Part shown: positions 23,936 through 35,792 of the stretch, piece after piece
How positions within the stretch are numbered: the stretch's first letter is position 1
Layout: every line of letters starts with the position of its first letter
Assembly: GCA_035236585.1 (NCBI GenBank)
Contig: CP141138.1
Span: forward strand, 30,577,437 to 30,641,436
Reading direction: 5' to 3'
Origin: Warburgia ugandensis
Lineage: Eukaryota > Streptophyta > Magnoliopsida > Canellales > Canellaceae
Length of the DNA stretch: 64,000 nucleotides
Notes under the pieces: model-generated
Databases searched by the model: none
What the model saw: only the letters and a program-made list of their open reading frames with translations
Told to the model about the DNA's origin: nothing
Program-made: the position numbers and the translations under genes

Positions 23936-24710
23936 GCTAATGTTTACTTGTTTGAACACATCCATCATTGCCATGTTAATCATTAAGGGAAGGGAGCCTT
24001 AAGAGCATATGGTTCATTTGGAAGAGGTTTAAAGGGACATGGTTTAGGCTTCTCTTTACCCATCTTAGCTTGTGTAGGCTTTTCTTTCTCCTCAATTACT
24101 AGGGAATCGTTAGTTAGTCCTACCTTGTTATCTATATGCTTTCCATCATAGTGTAGTGATTGATTTGGCATGTTCTCAACAATATTGGTCCTTATAAGTG
24201 TTATCAATCTCATACTAACACTAGGGGTTTGGTAATGGCTAACTAGGGAATTTTCCTTTCTCCCTTTCACTTAAGGCAACAGATAGCTAACTCATATGAT
24301 ATTCCAAATTTAGAATAGATGTTAAGTTCACTTGCAGAGTTTGTTTAGTGTCATGCTAGAACTATAAAAGCTCTGCATGAATAGATTTAGTGTTTTCTTA
24401 GTTGACAGTTTCTTTGTTTATTGCAAAAACTATTGAGGAATTGGCTGTTGTGGCATTGCAGCACGAGGTAAGGGTTGAGGATGGGGAATCCCAAATGGAC
24501 CCCCTTTGGTATTATTCTTAGACCATGAAAAATTTGGATGCCTAGCCAATCCTGGATTGTAGGTCTTAGAATATGGATTATTGTTGCTAAGGTTTCTACA
24601 TGCATCCATTGCATTTACTTACTAAGAGATATATTTCAAAAAAATAGAGCCCGATAGACAAGACATAGTGGAATGTGATGAACTACAACATATAGAACAA
24701 ACCTCATACT
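23936..24710 (-). pseudogene. Athila-type gag fragment (element G)
   Basis: Reading down the minus strand: a CxxC-like half-knuckle (near 24690), NNNPYSKTYNPGLARHPNFS (near 24560), GGPFGIPHPQPLPRAA (near 24480), the KHIDNKVG block of the gag C-terminus (near 24140), and finally [12 protein letters not shown] (near 23940), the start of the protease region. Several frame changes separate the blocks. It is truncated on both sides: by element E at about 23935 and by the proposed LTR of F at 24711. It is the same lineage as H but in opposite orientation. Confidence 0.8.
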
Positions 24711-25159
24711 TGTAACAACTTGAGTATTTTATAATATAATCATTTATTTTGCATAGAATTGACAATAAAATCTAATTGGTTCTACTAGTTACATAATGAT
24801 TATGAATGCTTTAGAACTAGAGTTCAAGCCTATAAATTAGCCATAAGACTGCCTTTTTGGAGAAAATTCCTTACCCAAAGCAAGGAAATGTCTAGGTGCA
24901 TTGAATCCTTAAGTTTGGATGTTCACTCTTGGTTGGGTGGAAAAACTAGAATAAGAAAAGAATAAAAGAGATTGAGTGGAATCTAGAGAATTCTAGGTAG
25001 ATAAGAAGGGATATGGATGCGTAAAAGAGAATGAATAAGATCAAAATCTAAGATGGTATAGGATAGAAAGGAGAAGCATATATAGAGATATGGATAGAAC
25101 AAAAATAGTAAAGAGGGAAGCCAAATAAAATTGGCTAGGTGGAGAAAGAAGAAGAGAAT

Positions 25160-25163
<4 letters not shown>

Positions 25164-25224
<61 letters not shown>
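25164..25224 (+). repeat. (GA)n microsatellite, about 61 bp
   Basis: Uninterrupted GA dinucleotides. They generate a meaningless Arg-Glu frame on one strand and a Ser-Leu frame on the other. Confidence 0.98.
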
Positions 25225-25225
<1 letters not shown>

Positions 25226-27585
25226 CTACACTAAAGATCATCTACTCTCTGCATTTTGGGACAAGAAGACAGTAGAAGAAAGTAATCAAAGAGGTAATGG
25301 GTGTGGGTTATTCTAGGTTTCATCAGTTTTGTCTTCAAGGTTATGGATTTATTTTTGTCTATGTGCACTTATGATTAGTTTTTGTTCAAATTAAATTGTT
25401 AACTTTGCAATTGATGTGTGCATGTTTATGCTTAGTTGTTACTCAAATCATGTTGTTGATCAGTATTAATATTTGCGAAATAGCTACAAATGGTTTGAAA
25501 CTCACCATTGATTCATGTTCATATAGGTGCATCATCTATAGATTTATTTTGCTAAGGGGTGCATGAATGTATTTATTATAGGCAAATGGAATTCATGAAT
25601 TTATTTTACCTTGAACCTCAATGTTAGTCACATGATGAACTACAATTACAAGGAGACCCATTTCATGTGGAAATTCATATGTTGATTGGTAACAAATCAC
25701 GTGTATGCACTATTTTTTTCATGTGCACACCACCATCACATTACACCTTATACTCACATTATCCACTCAGCTGTACCTCATGTGTACATCACCAATTCCA
25801 CCATACTGCATGCACACACCATCTACTACCACTATAGACTGACTTCATCTCATTTGTTGATTACCATCCAAGGTAGTGCATTATTACATATGACTATTGT
25901 TGGTTTTTTTATTATTCAACATCTAGTAATGAATAGTCCATATACCTTTCTCCTACTAAGACCCACTCAAGAATATCTTTGACTTCTCAATCAATCCATA
26001 GATCTTAGGATAGATGTGTACATGTCCCTCCATTTCCTTGATTGGTTAAGGGGCATTGTTAATTTTTACACCCAAGGACCATGCATATGTAGCAATGGAT
26101 TATATAATTTTAGCATTATAGAATTTAATTCTTAGATCTAAATGGTTCCATTAGTTGTTCATAAAAAAAATGCATGTGCATGAGATATCACCACAACCCA
26201 CATTTTAGGAATTCATGCAATCCATACAATCATCCCCAATATCTAAACATGAATCCATCCTAGGTGAAATATCCATGACTTAGAATCATGTGCACGTCTT
26301 TTCTTTTATATGCATGTGCTTCCTTATTAGCATCCAATGATTAGTTTACACAATATAGTTCTAAGCACTCATCTAAGGTATAGGATTTCATTAATCCTAG
26401 CTCTAAGCAGTCATACCCATCCATGATTTATGATCCTAACTATTGATTATGGTTCGAAGCATACACACTTGCTGATTCACCATTTGATATCATGTGACTA
26501 CTGTTCTTGATCTAACTACTTGTGCACTATTTCGGCTAAAAGACCATGTGCACTCACGTCTTTGATTGACCCATCATGTGCATGCATTTGTTTTTATTGA
26601 TCTAGCATGGACAATGTTGATAGGGATCTAAAATATTGTGCACCCCAATCTCTTCGATAGATCTATCATGCACATATTGTATCTTGTGGCTTGAATCTAA
26701 GGTGCAAACATCCCTCCTTGTAGTCCCATCTTACGGCCTAGATCTACTGTATCACACCCAATTTTGTAGAGTAGATCTACTATGTACTATGACTGATTGA
26801 TTTTCTATATGATCATATCATCCTTGATACCCACATCACCATGCTCACCTCATCACTTTGATTTCATGAAACATACGCATGCTGCATGCACAAAAATCCC
26901 ATGAACTCATTTCAAGTTTCAACCATACAGACCCCATCTTTTATGCCTATCAAGCGCACTAAAATTACTAAAATATCACTAAAGTACACTCTCTTTCTTC
27001 TATGAAATACCATGCATACTACCATCATATTGATCCAAACATCAAGCACACCTCTGGTTTCCTATCAAAATGCCATGTGCATTACTGATCTGACAATTCC
27101 ATCTCCTATAGTATGGTATTATTGAATTGATAATCTAAAAACATGCATTGTGGTTTAGATAATTGCACACAGTCAATTTGATCCTCTAGGCATGATACAT
27201 ACTATTAAAATTCTATGCATGAGAGACCATCTCTGTGATGTTTTAGAAAATAGAAGAAAATTCTATGACAATTGCACATGTTTGATAACTATGGGAAAGA
27301 TTACATTTCATCATATGATTGATTTACTTAATATTTCGCTATAGGGCATGTGTATTTGGATTTACATGATATAAAGCTATGAGATGCTTTTGCAATGTTT
27401 GATTTAACATGTTAACCAAGATTCTGAGATTTCACTCTAAGGAGTGTTTGTGTTATTATACCATGAATAGGGAGAATTGTGATGAGACTTTTTGAGTTGC
27501 ATGTAAAGGGTAATCGATGAAACTCCCATAGTTTGCTATGTTAGGAGTGCAGTGGGCGACACACACTTTGAAAACAAATTTTGAT

Positions 27586-27988
27586 ACATGCCTGAGGTAA
27601 AGGCTTTTGTGCATTTAGAAGGATCATGGGACATTCCATTCAGTGTGATTTGTTCTTCCCCATGAGGACCAGTGTAGGCCATGTGATATACATGATCAAA
27701 CATTGGTTCTCTATACATGCATAGCAAACAAGATTTGATATGAACTTAGATGTATATGTTGGTGAACCTTGAGGGATTTAGACCATAACATGCCTGAGGT
27801 AAAGGCTTTTGTGCATTTAGAAGGATCATGGGACATTCCATTCAGTGTGATTTGTTCTTCCCCATGAGGACCAGTGTAGGCCATGTGATATACATGATCA
27901 AACATTGGTTCTCTATACATGCATAGCAAACAAGATTTGATATGAACTTAGATGTATATGTTGGTGAACCTTGAGGGATTTAGACCAT
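27586..27988 (+). repeat. Perfect tandem duplication, 202-bp unit
   Basis: The segment starting acatgcctgaggtaaagg at 27586 repeats at 27788 and runs in register to 27988 (last shared word ttagaccat). I compared the two copies base by base and saw no difference. In this otherwise decayed region, identity implies a very recent duplication or a local assembly artefact. A 46-codon minus-strand frame is duplicated with it but has no recognisable function. Confidence 0.95.
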
Positions 27989-28687
27989 TTTCCTCTATGG
28001 CCTCAGAAGGACACTGCTATTTGATCAATTTGATACTATGTAACTTGTTTCATATATTGGGTGCAACTCCTAATGCATCTACTTTTTTATTGAGATTTAT
28101 AACATTTGATGTGATTTGTCATGGATTTTGGGATTTAATTGTTCTCAAGATTTGATATTGATCATGTTTAACCACTTAATCCTAATATCTTTATGCATTA
28201 TGTTTTCTGCATGTTTTGTCTGGCTATGAATTTCTCAGTAAGTAGTCGTACTCATTCCCACCTACAATTTTAGGTCAATCTTCTAGTCAGAGGTGAGAAT
28301 TAAGGCATCGTAGGAAGCTTAAGAAAAATGAGAGAGAAAGTACGAGAATGAACAAGTTACCTTACTTTGTTTTAGACTACTATTGAACATTGAGAACAAT
28401 AATGCAAAAAGACAATGAATTGTATTTATGAACATTAGAATTTCATCATATAGTTATAGTTTCATTACAGTTGTTTGGGTTGTGACCACTAGGTCTTGAC
28501 AGTGCTATTCTTACATACTTATTTTGGCTATGTGGGGAGTTTTATTAAGACACCCAGGCTTGGAAGGGGGCAGTTTTGGAAACTATTATATATGGTATGT
28601 TTGAAATATTTTTTTAAAAAAAGTTTACTTAGGATCCTATCAATTAAATTTTTAAAAATTATTTATAAAAACCCTAGGTGTCACACT

Positions 28688-28699
28688 TGGTATCATAGC
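28688..28699 (+). other. Primer-binding site, initiator-Met type (element F)
   Basis: tggtatcatagc differs at one base from tggtatcagagc. It lies two bases after the LTR end, in the same arrangement as element E. Confidence 0.78.
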
Positions 28700-28758
28700 A
28701 TAGTTTATACTACTCACAAGAAAAACAACATGGAAAACATAATAGTTAATAGTGAGAA

Positions 28759-30041
28759 ATGAGTCCTAAGTACACTAGACAAGAAAAGGTAAAAACTAAT
28801 TAGATTCTTATTATTGAAAATCCAGGTGGCACCAAAGTGATGTAGACTTGCTAATGTAGTTGAGACCTCCTCCTCTAAAGCTCAAGAAAATACTAAGGTC
28901 TAGAATGATACAGTAGAAAACATGATAGAGCTTCTCTTACAATAGATAAAACTACGATTGCAAACTCTTGGACAAGGAGGAGAGTTGAGGCTGGAAGTTG
29001 GAGGAGAAGAAATAGGGACTGGAAGATACTTTGTTAAAATGTTTCAAAAATATTGCTCCCAAATTTTCAAACGACGAAGGATCAGAAGTTGCAAAAACTT
29101 GGCTCTATGAGGTATAAAATATATTTAAAGTGATGAATGTGATAGAACATAGACAAGTAGTGGTGGCTACTTTTATGCTGATAGAAGAGGCATACATTAG
29201 TGGCCTACTGACAAGAGAACCTATTTCAGCGAGGTGGAAAAGATTGAATGAGATAATTTTAAAGTTGTATTCATTGACAAGTACTTTTCCTCTACATGTA
29301 CAAGAACAAAAGGAGTAGGAGTTTCTTAGCTTGGTGAAAGGTTCCATGAAAGTGGAACAATATGAAATGAAGATCATCAAGTTGAGATGGTTTGGCCTTG
29401 AGGTGTGCCCCAAGAGCTACCTAGAAGTTTGTCAAGGAACTCAATTTTCACCTAAATAGTAGGATTTTGAGTACCCAACCCTCCTCACTATCCAAGGCAG
29501 TGGAACTAGCTTCCATTGTAGAAAGGGAATATAGACAATCAACCATAGATCAAGAAAAGACAAGTGAGCAGAAACCAATATGTAAGGGAAGGAGGCCCAA
29601 TGCACCATCCAAATTTAAGAGGCCATAGGGCCCACCAAGGACTAACTTTAGAAAGAAAGAAGGTGACCTCACACAGTGCCCTAACTGCCATAAAATTCCA
29701 TCAAGGGAGACCTTGCTTTGTTGATTAGTGCCAATGTTTCTCAAGTGGTGACCAAAGACACTTCATTTGTGATTGCCTGAAGAAAAAAGCACAATCATTC
29801 CCACTAGGGACCAGTACTGCAGAGCCAATGTTGTGATAGAAGTTACCCTTGTGATTTATAATAGAGTTGCTTGTGTATTTATTAATCTAGGCTCCACACG
29901 TTCTTTTATATCTCATAGCTTTGTGTCATGTATGAAATACACTATATAAAGATTGGGTTTGTCCAAAAGTTAGCACTCTAGTAGGGGAACCCGTAATGGC
30001 ATGTGAATACCTACAAGATGTGCCCATTTATGTGCCCTATT
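28759..30041 (+). pseudogene. Gag and protease start of gypsy element F
   Basis: Probable start MSPKYTRQEKVK at 28759, soon broken by a stop. Gag blocks are FPLHVQEQKE-x-EFLSLVKG (about 29285) and SMKVEQYEMK (29345), the conserved gag C-terminal half. The zinc knuckle at 29735-29776 reads CFSSGDQRHFICDC, with the CX2CX4HX4C spacing but Ser in place of the second Cys. The protease region reads GSTRSFISHSF (29889). It continues through GEPVMACEYLQDVPIYV and is cut at 30041 by LTR C. Pol is absent. Confidence 0.82.
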
Positions 30042-32880
30042 TGTGTTTTTCTACACTCGCAAGTGCACAAATCTATTGTAGTAGATGCACGCGAGTGAGC
30101 CCGATCCATGAGGAATCTCAAGGAAATGTATTTTGGAAGGATCTTATTTAACTTATTTATCTTAGCCAAACAAGAAAGATTGAGTTGATTTATCTAGAAA
30201 TGTCAACACAAAATGTAAAACATGAAAAAAGTTAGAAATTACAATTAATGGAAACTTACTAAGAAATAAACAAAGTAATGAAAATATAAACTCACCTGAC
30301 TAACATGCATTCAAACCGGGAACTATAGCAACTTAGAATAAATTAACTAAGCAACTAAACTTACAGAAACTACTTAAGAGAGAAATTTTCCTAAATCAAC
30401 ACTTTCCTAATCTCAAATTTATGAAAAATGGAACTTCCTAAAATTCAAATAGGAAACTTACTAAACCTAAACTAAGATGTAGATAAACTAAATATCAACT
30501 GTTAAAACAAGAATAAGCAAATGAATGTAACAAGAATCAACATAAACTTGCCCAAGTTCCATGTGCATCATCCATGGACTATGCGCATGGCTTTAGGGTC
30601 CAAAAGTGGATATATTTTATGCTTCAAATGCAATTACTCATGCAACCTAACTTACACACTAAATAAACATATAACTAAACTAAGTTGGTTCCAAAGGATT
30701 CCATTAATTGGGATGTCTACCTGGCTGAAACTAAGCACAAAGATTAAGGAAGAAAATTCCAGCATTCAAGTACTTTAGAACAATCAACAAGTCAAGAATA
30801 AATAAGCAATTGAATCAACATATTTCATGTCAGATAACCATTCTAATAATAATTAATATGATACTAGAAACAACCATTAACAAACGTACTCAAATATTTC
30901 CATTAATCAGCATCAAATTGCATTGAAATTGGACACATAATACACGTGTAAAGCTAAAAAGTGCGTCCAATTCAAAAGCATAAAACTTGTCCTAAACATC
31001 CATTTCAATCAACTCCAATGCTTATAAACTTAAGTAAACTAGCATACCTAGGGAACCCAAGAAGAAATCTAAGAGAAAAGATGATTTAAATGTTGAACTA
31101 AGCAAGGGTAACAATGTATAAAACATGTGAATCGAAGAGGGAGATAATGATCTAAGTTTCCTCCTCTTGGGTGTCACTACCAGTGAAGAATAAGCTTTGA
31201 TCTTTGATAAATGAAAAAGGAAATCTAAGAATATGAAATCAATGGGTTTAAGCAAAAGCAAGGAAAATAAATAAAGGATCAATCAAGGAAAGCGAAAGCA
31301 AGGAAAACAAGTAACGATGCTAAGCTAAACTCCTTAAAGGTAAAGAAAGAGAAACAAATTTCATAAATAGAGCTTAAGGCTAGAACAAAGAAGGAAAATC
31401 CAGCCCTCAAGTATGGAAGGGTGGAAGCTTTTTAAAGGGGCTGAAGTAGAGTGCATTGAAGAGAGAGGGAGAAGTAGATTGAAAATTGAACTCTCCCCTC
31501 CTCTAAAAGCTCTACCATGTTAAATCCCTTTTAGTTTCCTATTTTTCTTGAATTCTTGCTAATCTAGATTAGATCTGATCCAAGAGTGGTCCAAGGAACA
31601 AGAAATCTTATCAAAATAAGAAGGAAAGAGGTGAGATGGAAAAAGAGAGAGGGTGGATAATGTAAGAGAGATAGAGAGGAGCTTCTACAAAGTAGGAGTT
31701 ATGTGTGGAACTCCTCTCCTCTTGGATTTCCATATTAAATCCCTAGAGAATGAATGAATGTGATGGGAAATAGAGGAAAATATGGATGGGGAGATAAGGA
31801 AAGAAAGAGGAAGAAGAAAATAGAAAAGGGACAGCTGGAGGATAAGATAAGATGGAATGGAATGGAATTGAATGAGAGCTCCTATAAAGTAGGAATGAGG
31901 TGTGGAGCTCTTTCCCTCTAAAGTATTTCATGTGGAACACTTTGGTGATTATGGAAAGAAAAAGATAGAGGTGGAGATGAAGGAACAAATAAAAAGAAAG
32001 AGATAAGGAAGAATTTAGAGGGGTGATTGGCTAGATAGGTTAGGTGGTCATTTAGTATTGGTCAGTTGGATGAAGTGATAGTTTGGGAAGGTGGGACTCT
32101 TAAGTGGAAGACTTTTTCCCTAAGTAAAAATTCGTGGGAATCATGTAGGGTGAGGTGGAGAGAGAGAAGAGTGGAAAATAGGACAAAAAAAGGGAAAATA
32201 AAGGTTTTCACTTCCTATTGGTCCACATGCATGCTTTTCCATTGATTTTCACCCAAATATCTTCACTCATTATACTCTTAAAAACCCCTTAAATATTTTC
32301 ATTAGAGTCTCCTCCAATCATGGCCTTCTATGTAGCTTGGCTTAAGTGGCTTGATGGCTTGCTTTGAGGGATCATTTGGCTTGGCTTCAAGGCTAGCTTT
32401 GAGATCTCTTTTGGCTTGGCTTGGTGTCTCAACCCACTTGGCTTTGATGACTTGGCTAGGCTCCTTAGCTTGCCACCTTCTTAATGGCTTAGGTGACTTA
32501 AGTGAATCTCTTGCAAAAGTGGTAGACTTTGCATGGCTTGTGCATGGGCCCACTTTACTGAAGTTTGACTTCTCCAATTTTATCCTTTGCTTACTTAAAG
32601 GTGATCTTGATCCTTGATCTCACTATGGATTGATGACATTTAGGCCTTGACAAGATCTTTTGATCTTCAATTTTTATCTAAATTAATCTCGACCGTTAAA
32701 TCATCATTGCACTTCCTACAAAAGATGAAAAACTCTAATTAAATCTTTCAAAGTTATGATTATTTACATACTTACCTTGGCTTAGCCTCTAAATTTGTAA
32801 ACTATCAAGTATTTGGTTTATGAGCTCAAAAATGCATGTGTTATAATTTTTGGTCAAAAACCCTAATTTGGCCCTAATCA
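30042..32880 (-). mobile_element. Isolated family-1 LTR (C)
   Basis: On the minus strand it starts TGATTAGGGCC at 32880 and ends with ACA at 30042, after the conserved LTR-end signature (30050-30120). It matches D and H along its length, including the aagccat/aagctt-rich block (32330-32560) and the 'taggaaagt' block near 30410. The expected 5-bp target duplications do not match: ctatt (30037-30041) against taatc (32881-32885). The left flank is gag-pro of F; the right flank is the interior of B. No internal region is attached on either side. Confidence 0.8.
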
Positions 32881-34007
32881 TAATCAACCACTTCACACCC
32901 TCCATAGTGAGTCATAGTTAATTTGAGTAATTGAATGTATTGGCAGAGTTAATTATTTAAATACCAATGCAGTTGATTAGATAGGGGTCATTGAAGTGGC
33001 TATAGGTCTCATCTTTCCAAGAGGTTCCTATGATAAGCTGATATAGGTCTCTTCTATATTGATTTTAAATTATTTGTGCAAGGCTAGGGTTGTGTTAGGT
33101 GATGGTCAACCCAGTTGGGCCAAGAAGTGGTGACGAAATCTACCCTTGATCTTGTTGGGGTGATTGCCCTTACTACTCAATTAAGCACATTCACATGACA
33201 AATTAATCAATCAGATAATCACCTTAAAGCACTAAACATGCCCTAAAAGATTAAATTTTCAAGCATCACTATCTTGCATCTCCTTTCGCTTACCATACCT
33301 AAACCACCTCTTAATCTAGTTTTCATAATATGGTGCAAGACAAGTAGTAAACTAACACATCTAACTATGTGATACTTAACAAAGGGTTTGAGCCTTAATA
33401 GATGGGACATTATAACCCTGATAGCCAATGTTCGTGGGTTATAGCCAAGCTTAGGCTATCCGTTGTTATGAGGTGCAACTAATGCAAAGTCCTAATTAAT
33501 ATGCAACACTTAATTTATGAGTGCAAGCTATGTGATATTCACTACCAACCACATTGCAAAACTAATTATCATGCAAGTCCTAATCTGGGACATGTAAGGA
33601 TATTGGAAAAGCTTACAGTGGGGCCCTGAATAAAATCTTCTCGTATGAGGGTAGTCGATGTACATTCCACCTTCTCTTTCTAGCTAAGATGGCCCACCCT
33701 TGACCTATATTATTACAACCCCTTTAATTTGAATAAAATGTGTTTAAATAAAATACATTTACACCCTCACTACAATTCACTCAAAACAAAAATTTATAAA
33801 CTGTCCTAATTTTCTTCAATTCTCACTCTAAATTCTTCAAAAATAAATATAAAAGTAAGAACCCAAAAATTCATAGGAATAATGGAAATAAAATGAAAAT
33901 TGCAACTAAAATGAATGCAACCCTAAAAACTATGACAAATGGTAAAGCAATAAATCTAAATTTAACTAAAAATCCATTATGAGTTCTCGACAACGATGTT
34001 AAAAACT
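32881..34007 (-). mobile_element. Internal region fragment of element B (family 2)
   Basis: Minus strand. It runs parallel to the start of element A's interior (42043-43030): both have a 'cctatgaatttttgggttc'-like block, a block reading aaaggggttgtaataataya, and the segment that in A reads ggaggttgtgaagtggttga. No protein domain is present; this is leader sequence. It stops at LTR C. Confidence 0.78.
33985..34002 (-). other. Degenerate tRNA-Asp-type primer-binding site (element B)
   Basis: On the minus strand it reads ttaacatcgttgtcgaga, six changes from the standard tggcgccgttgccgggga site. It lies a few bases inside the LTR edge, exactly as in element A. Confidence 0.7.
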
Positions 34008-35700
34008 TGATGTGTTTTAAAAATAACTACAAGTACATAGCTCTATTGTAACATAGATCGTGCAAGTACAGGTTAATTCATAGAGACTCTATTAATAAAT
34101 TTTTTAATTAGATTCTATTTCAATCACTTTAACCTAGTAAAAAATTCAATTATTTCTTAAAATTACTAAAAATAAAGGAAGCTTGATAAATATTATGAAA
34201 TCACTTAGAAACAAAACCTAGGTAGCATCCATTATAATATAATCAAATGAGCTATGACCAAGAAATTGGAATTTTTACAATTCATTTAATAATTTTCTTT
34301 CAAGTACTATTTTGGATATTTTCTTATCTTAAAGAATTAATATAGATTAACATATTTACTTAATGCATAATCTATCTTTTTATGGCATTGACTATCAGAG
34401 TTTTTCATATATTAATCCTTACTAATCCATCATAGTTAATATCTCTATCATAGGAAGTAAAAGATAAAAACTATGTAGAAATAATTAACTATATGAATTA
34501 ATGTTAATTTTTCTATAATAATATTAAGCACAATTTTTATTCCAAGTTTTACTTTATCAAAAATTTATTCAATCGTATCATAACTTCATCCTAACCCTAG
34601 CAAATAAAATTTACCTACTCATACTGGAAAATTATATCATTAGAAATTTAGAACTAACAATTATTCTATTTCATTAATTAAAGATTACACAAAACTAACA
34701 ATTTTAACTACTAATTAAAAATTCAATTAAAATAAAAATAAATGAAAAAACTATCTAAAAACTACTATAATTAAAATGAAGATTACAATGGCTCCAAATT
34801 AAAGAAAATAATAGAAAAAATAATATGATAAGTAGAGAATTCATTGAATTGTTGTTATGTCACTCGACAAAAAATCCTTCAATATTTTCTTTTCTTACTA
34901 CCATCGATTTTTCTTTCTCTAATCAACAGGTTAATCTTATTGTGTCACTCAATAAGAGCATAGAATATTTTCCAACATCCAAAACTCAAAGGAGAATATT
35001 TCACACCAAAAAACCCAAGTATATGCATGTAAATCCAATGGTAATTGTGTGTAAACTAGAGATGGAAAAGGGCATGTTTTCTATCTGATCCTGGTGATAT
35101 AATCATGTGGGATATTAAGGTATATTATGAGTAGTGAAAATAAAATGGATATTAGTTGGGGAAAATTTAGAAAAAAACCAACAAGATATAGATGGAAAAT
35201 AGGCATGTAAAAGATGGTGTACTCGAGTGTAAGATAGAATGATGGAAATAAATATTCAGAGATTCAATTTTTGGATTAAATTTTGTGGACTAATAATGTA
35301 TAAGATGAAGTACTAGGGTCATGAATTTTAAGGTGATCTCAGTTATAGAAAATTTTACAAAAATAAAACAATTGAAAGGGATAAAAATAGGCATAAAAGG
35401 GAGAGTAAGGAATAGGGGATGGATAGAAGGAGGTAGTAAATGAATTTTTCTAAGATTTAGTGGTAGAATAGGGTATGGAATGGAGATGTTAGGACATGAA
35501 AATCAGGTATGGGTGTTGTAGAAAAAAAAATGAAATGAAAAAGATGGAAGACTAGTGCGTAATGGAAGAATGAATGAAAGAAAATTCACCTTTTCTTCAC
35601 AGAATACACGCACTACCCTTAGGAACTTATCCTCTCTTCTTCTCTAGATATGCTAAACTCCTTGTTCTTTACATTTCACACTAATCCCCCATAAGGAATG

Positions 35701-35792
<92 letters not shown>

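Larger units (their letters stand above)
24711..28685 (+). mobile_element. Proposed long 5' LTR of gypsy element F
   Basis: The right edge is well fixed: gtgtcaca at 28685 sits two bases before a primer-binding site. The left edge is inferred. TGTAACAAC at 24711 begins exactly where the gag of G breaks off and resembles a gypsy LTR start. The implied length (about 4 kb) is long but within the range of plant gypsy LTRs. No coding similarity is seen across it. It contains a GA repeat, a region dense in catgtgcac-like words and a perfect 202-bp tandem duplication. An alternative is that only the last 0.5-1 kb is F's LTR and the rest is other debris. Confidence 0.4.

Noticed and set aside
25041-25316. 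Ser-Leu and Arg-Glu repeat frames
   Set aside because: Direct translation of the GA microsatellite.
25686-25982. 98-codon His/Thr-rich frame
   Set aside because: The composition reflects the cac/cat-rich DNA around it; no domain or signal that would support a real protein.
27536-27929. Two frames starting with the same 46 residues, as if a duplicated gene
   Set aside because: The identity comes from the 202-bp DNA duplication. The frames diverge at once outside it and have no known domain.
32302-32617. Overlapping 88-91 codon frames on both strands
   Set aside because: They lie in the aagcc/ggctt-rich block of LTR C. The same block in H and D is not open, so there is no conservation as protein.
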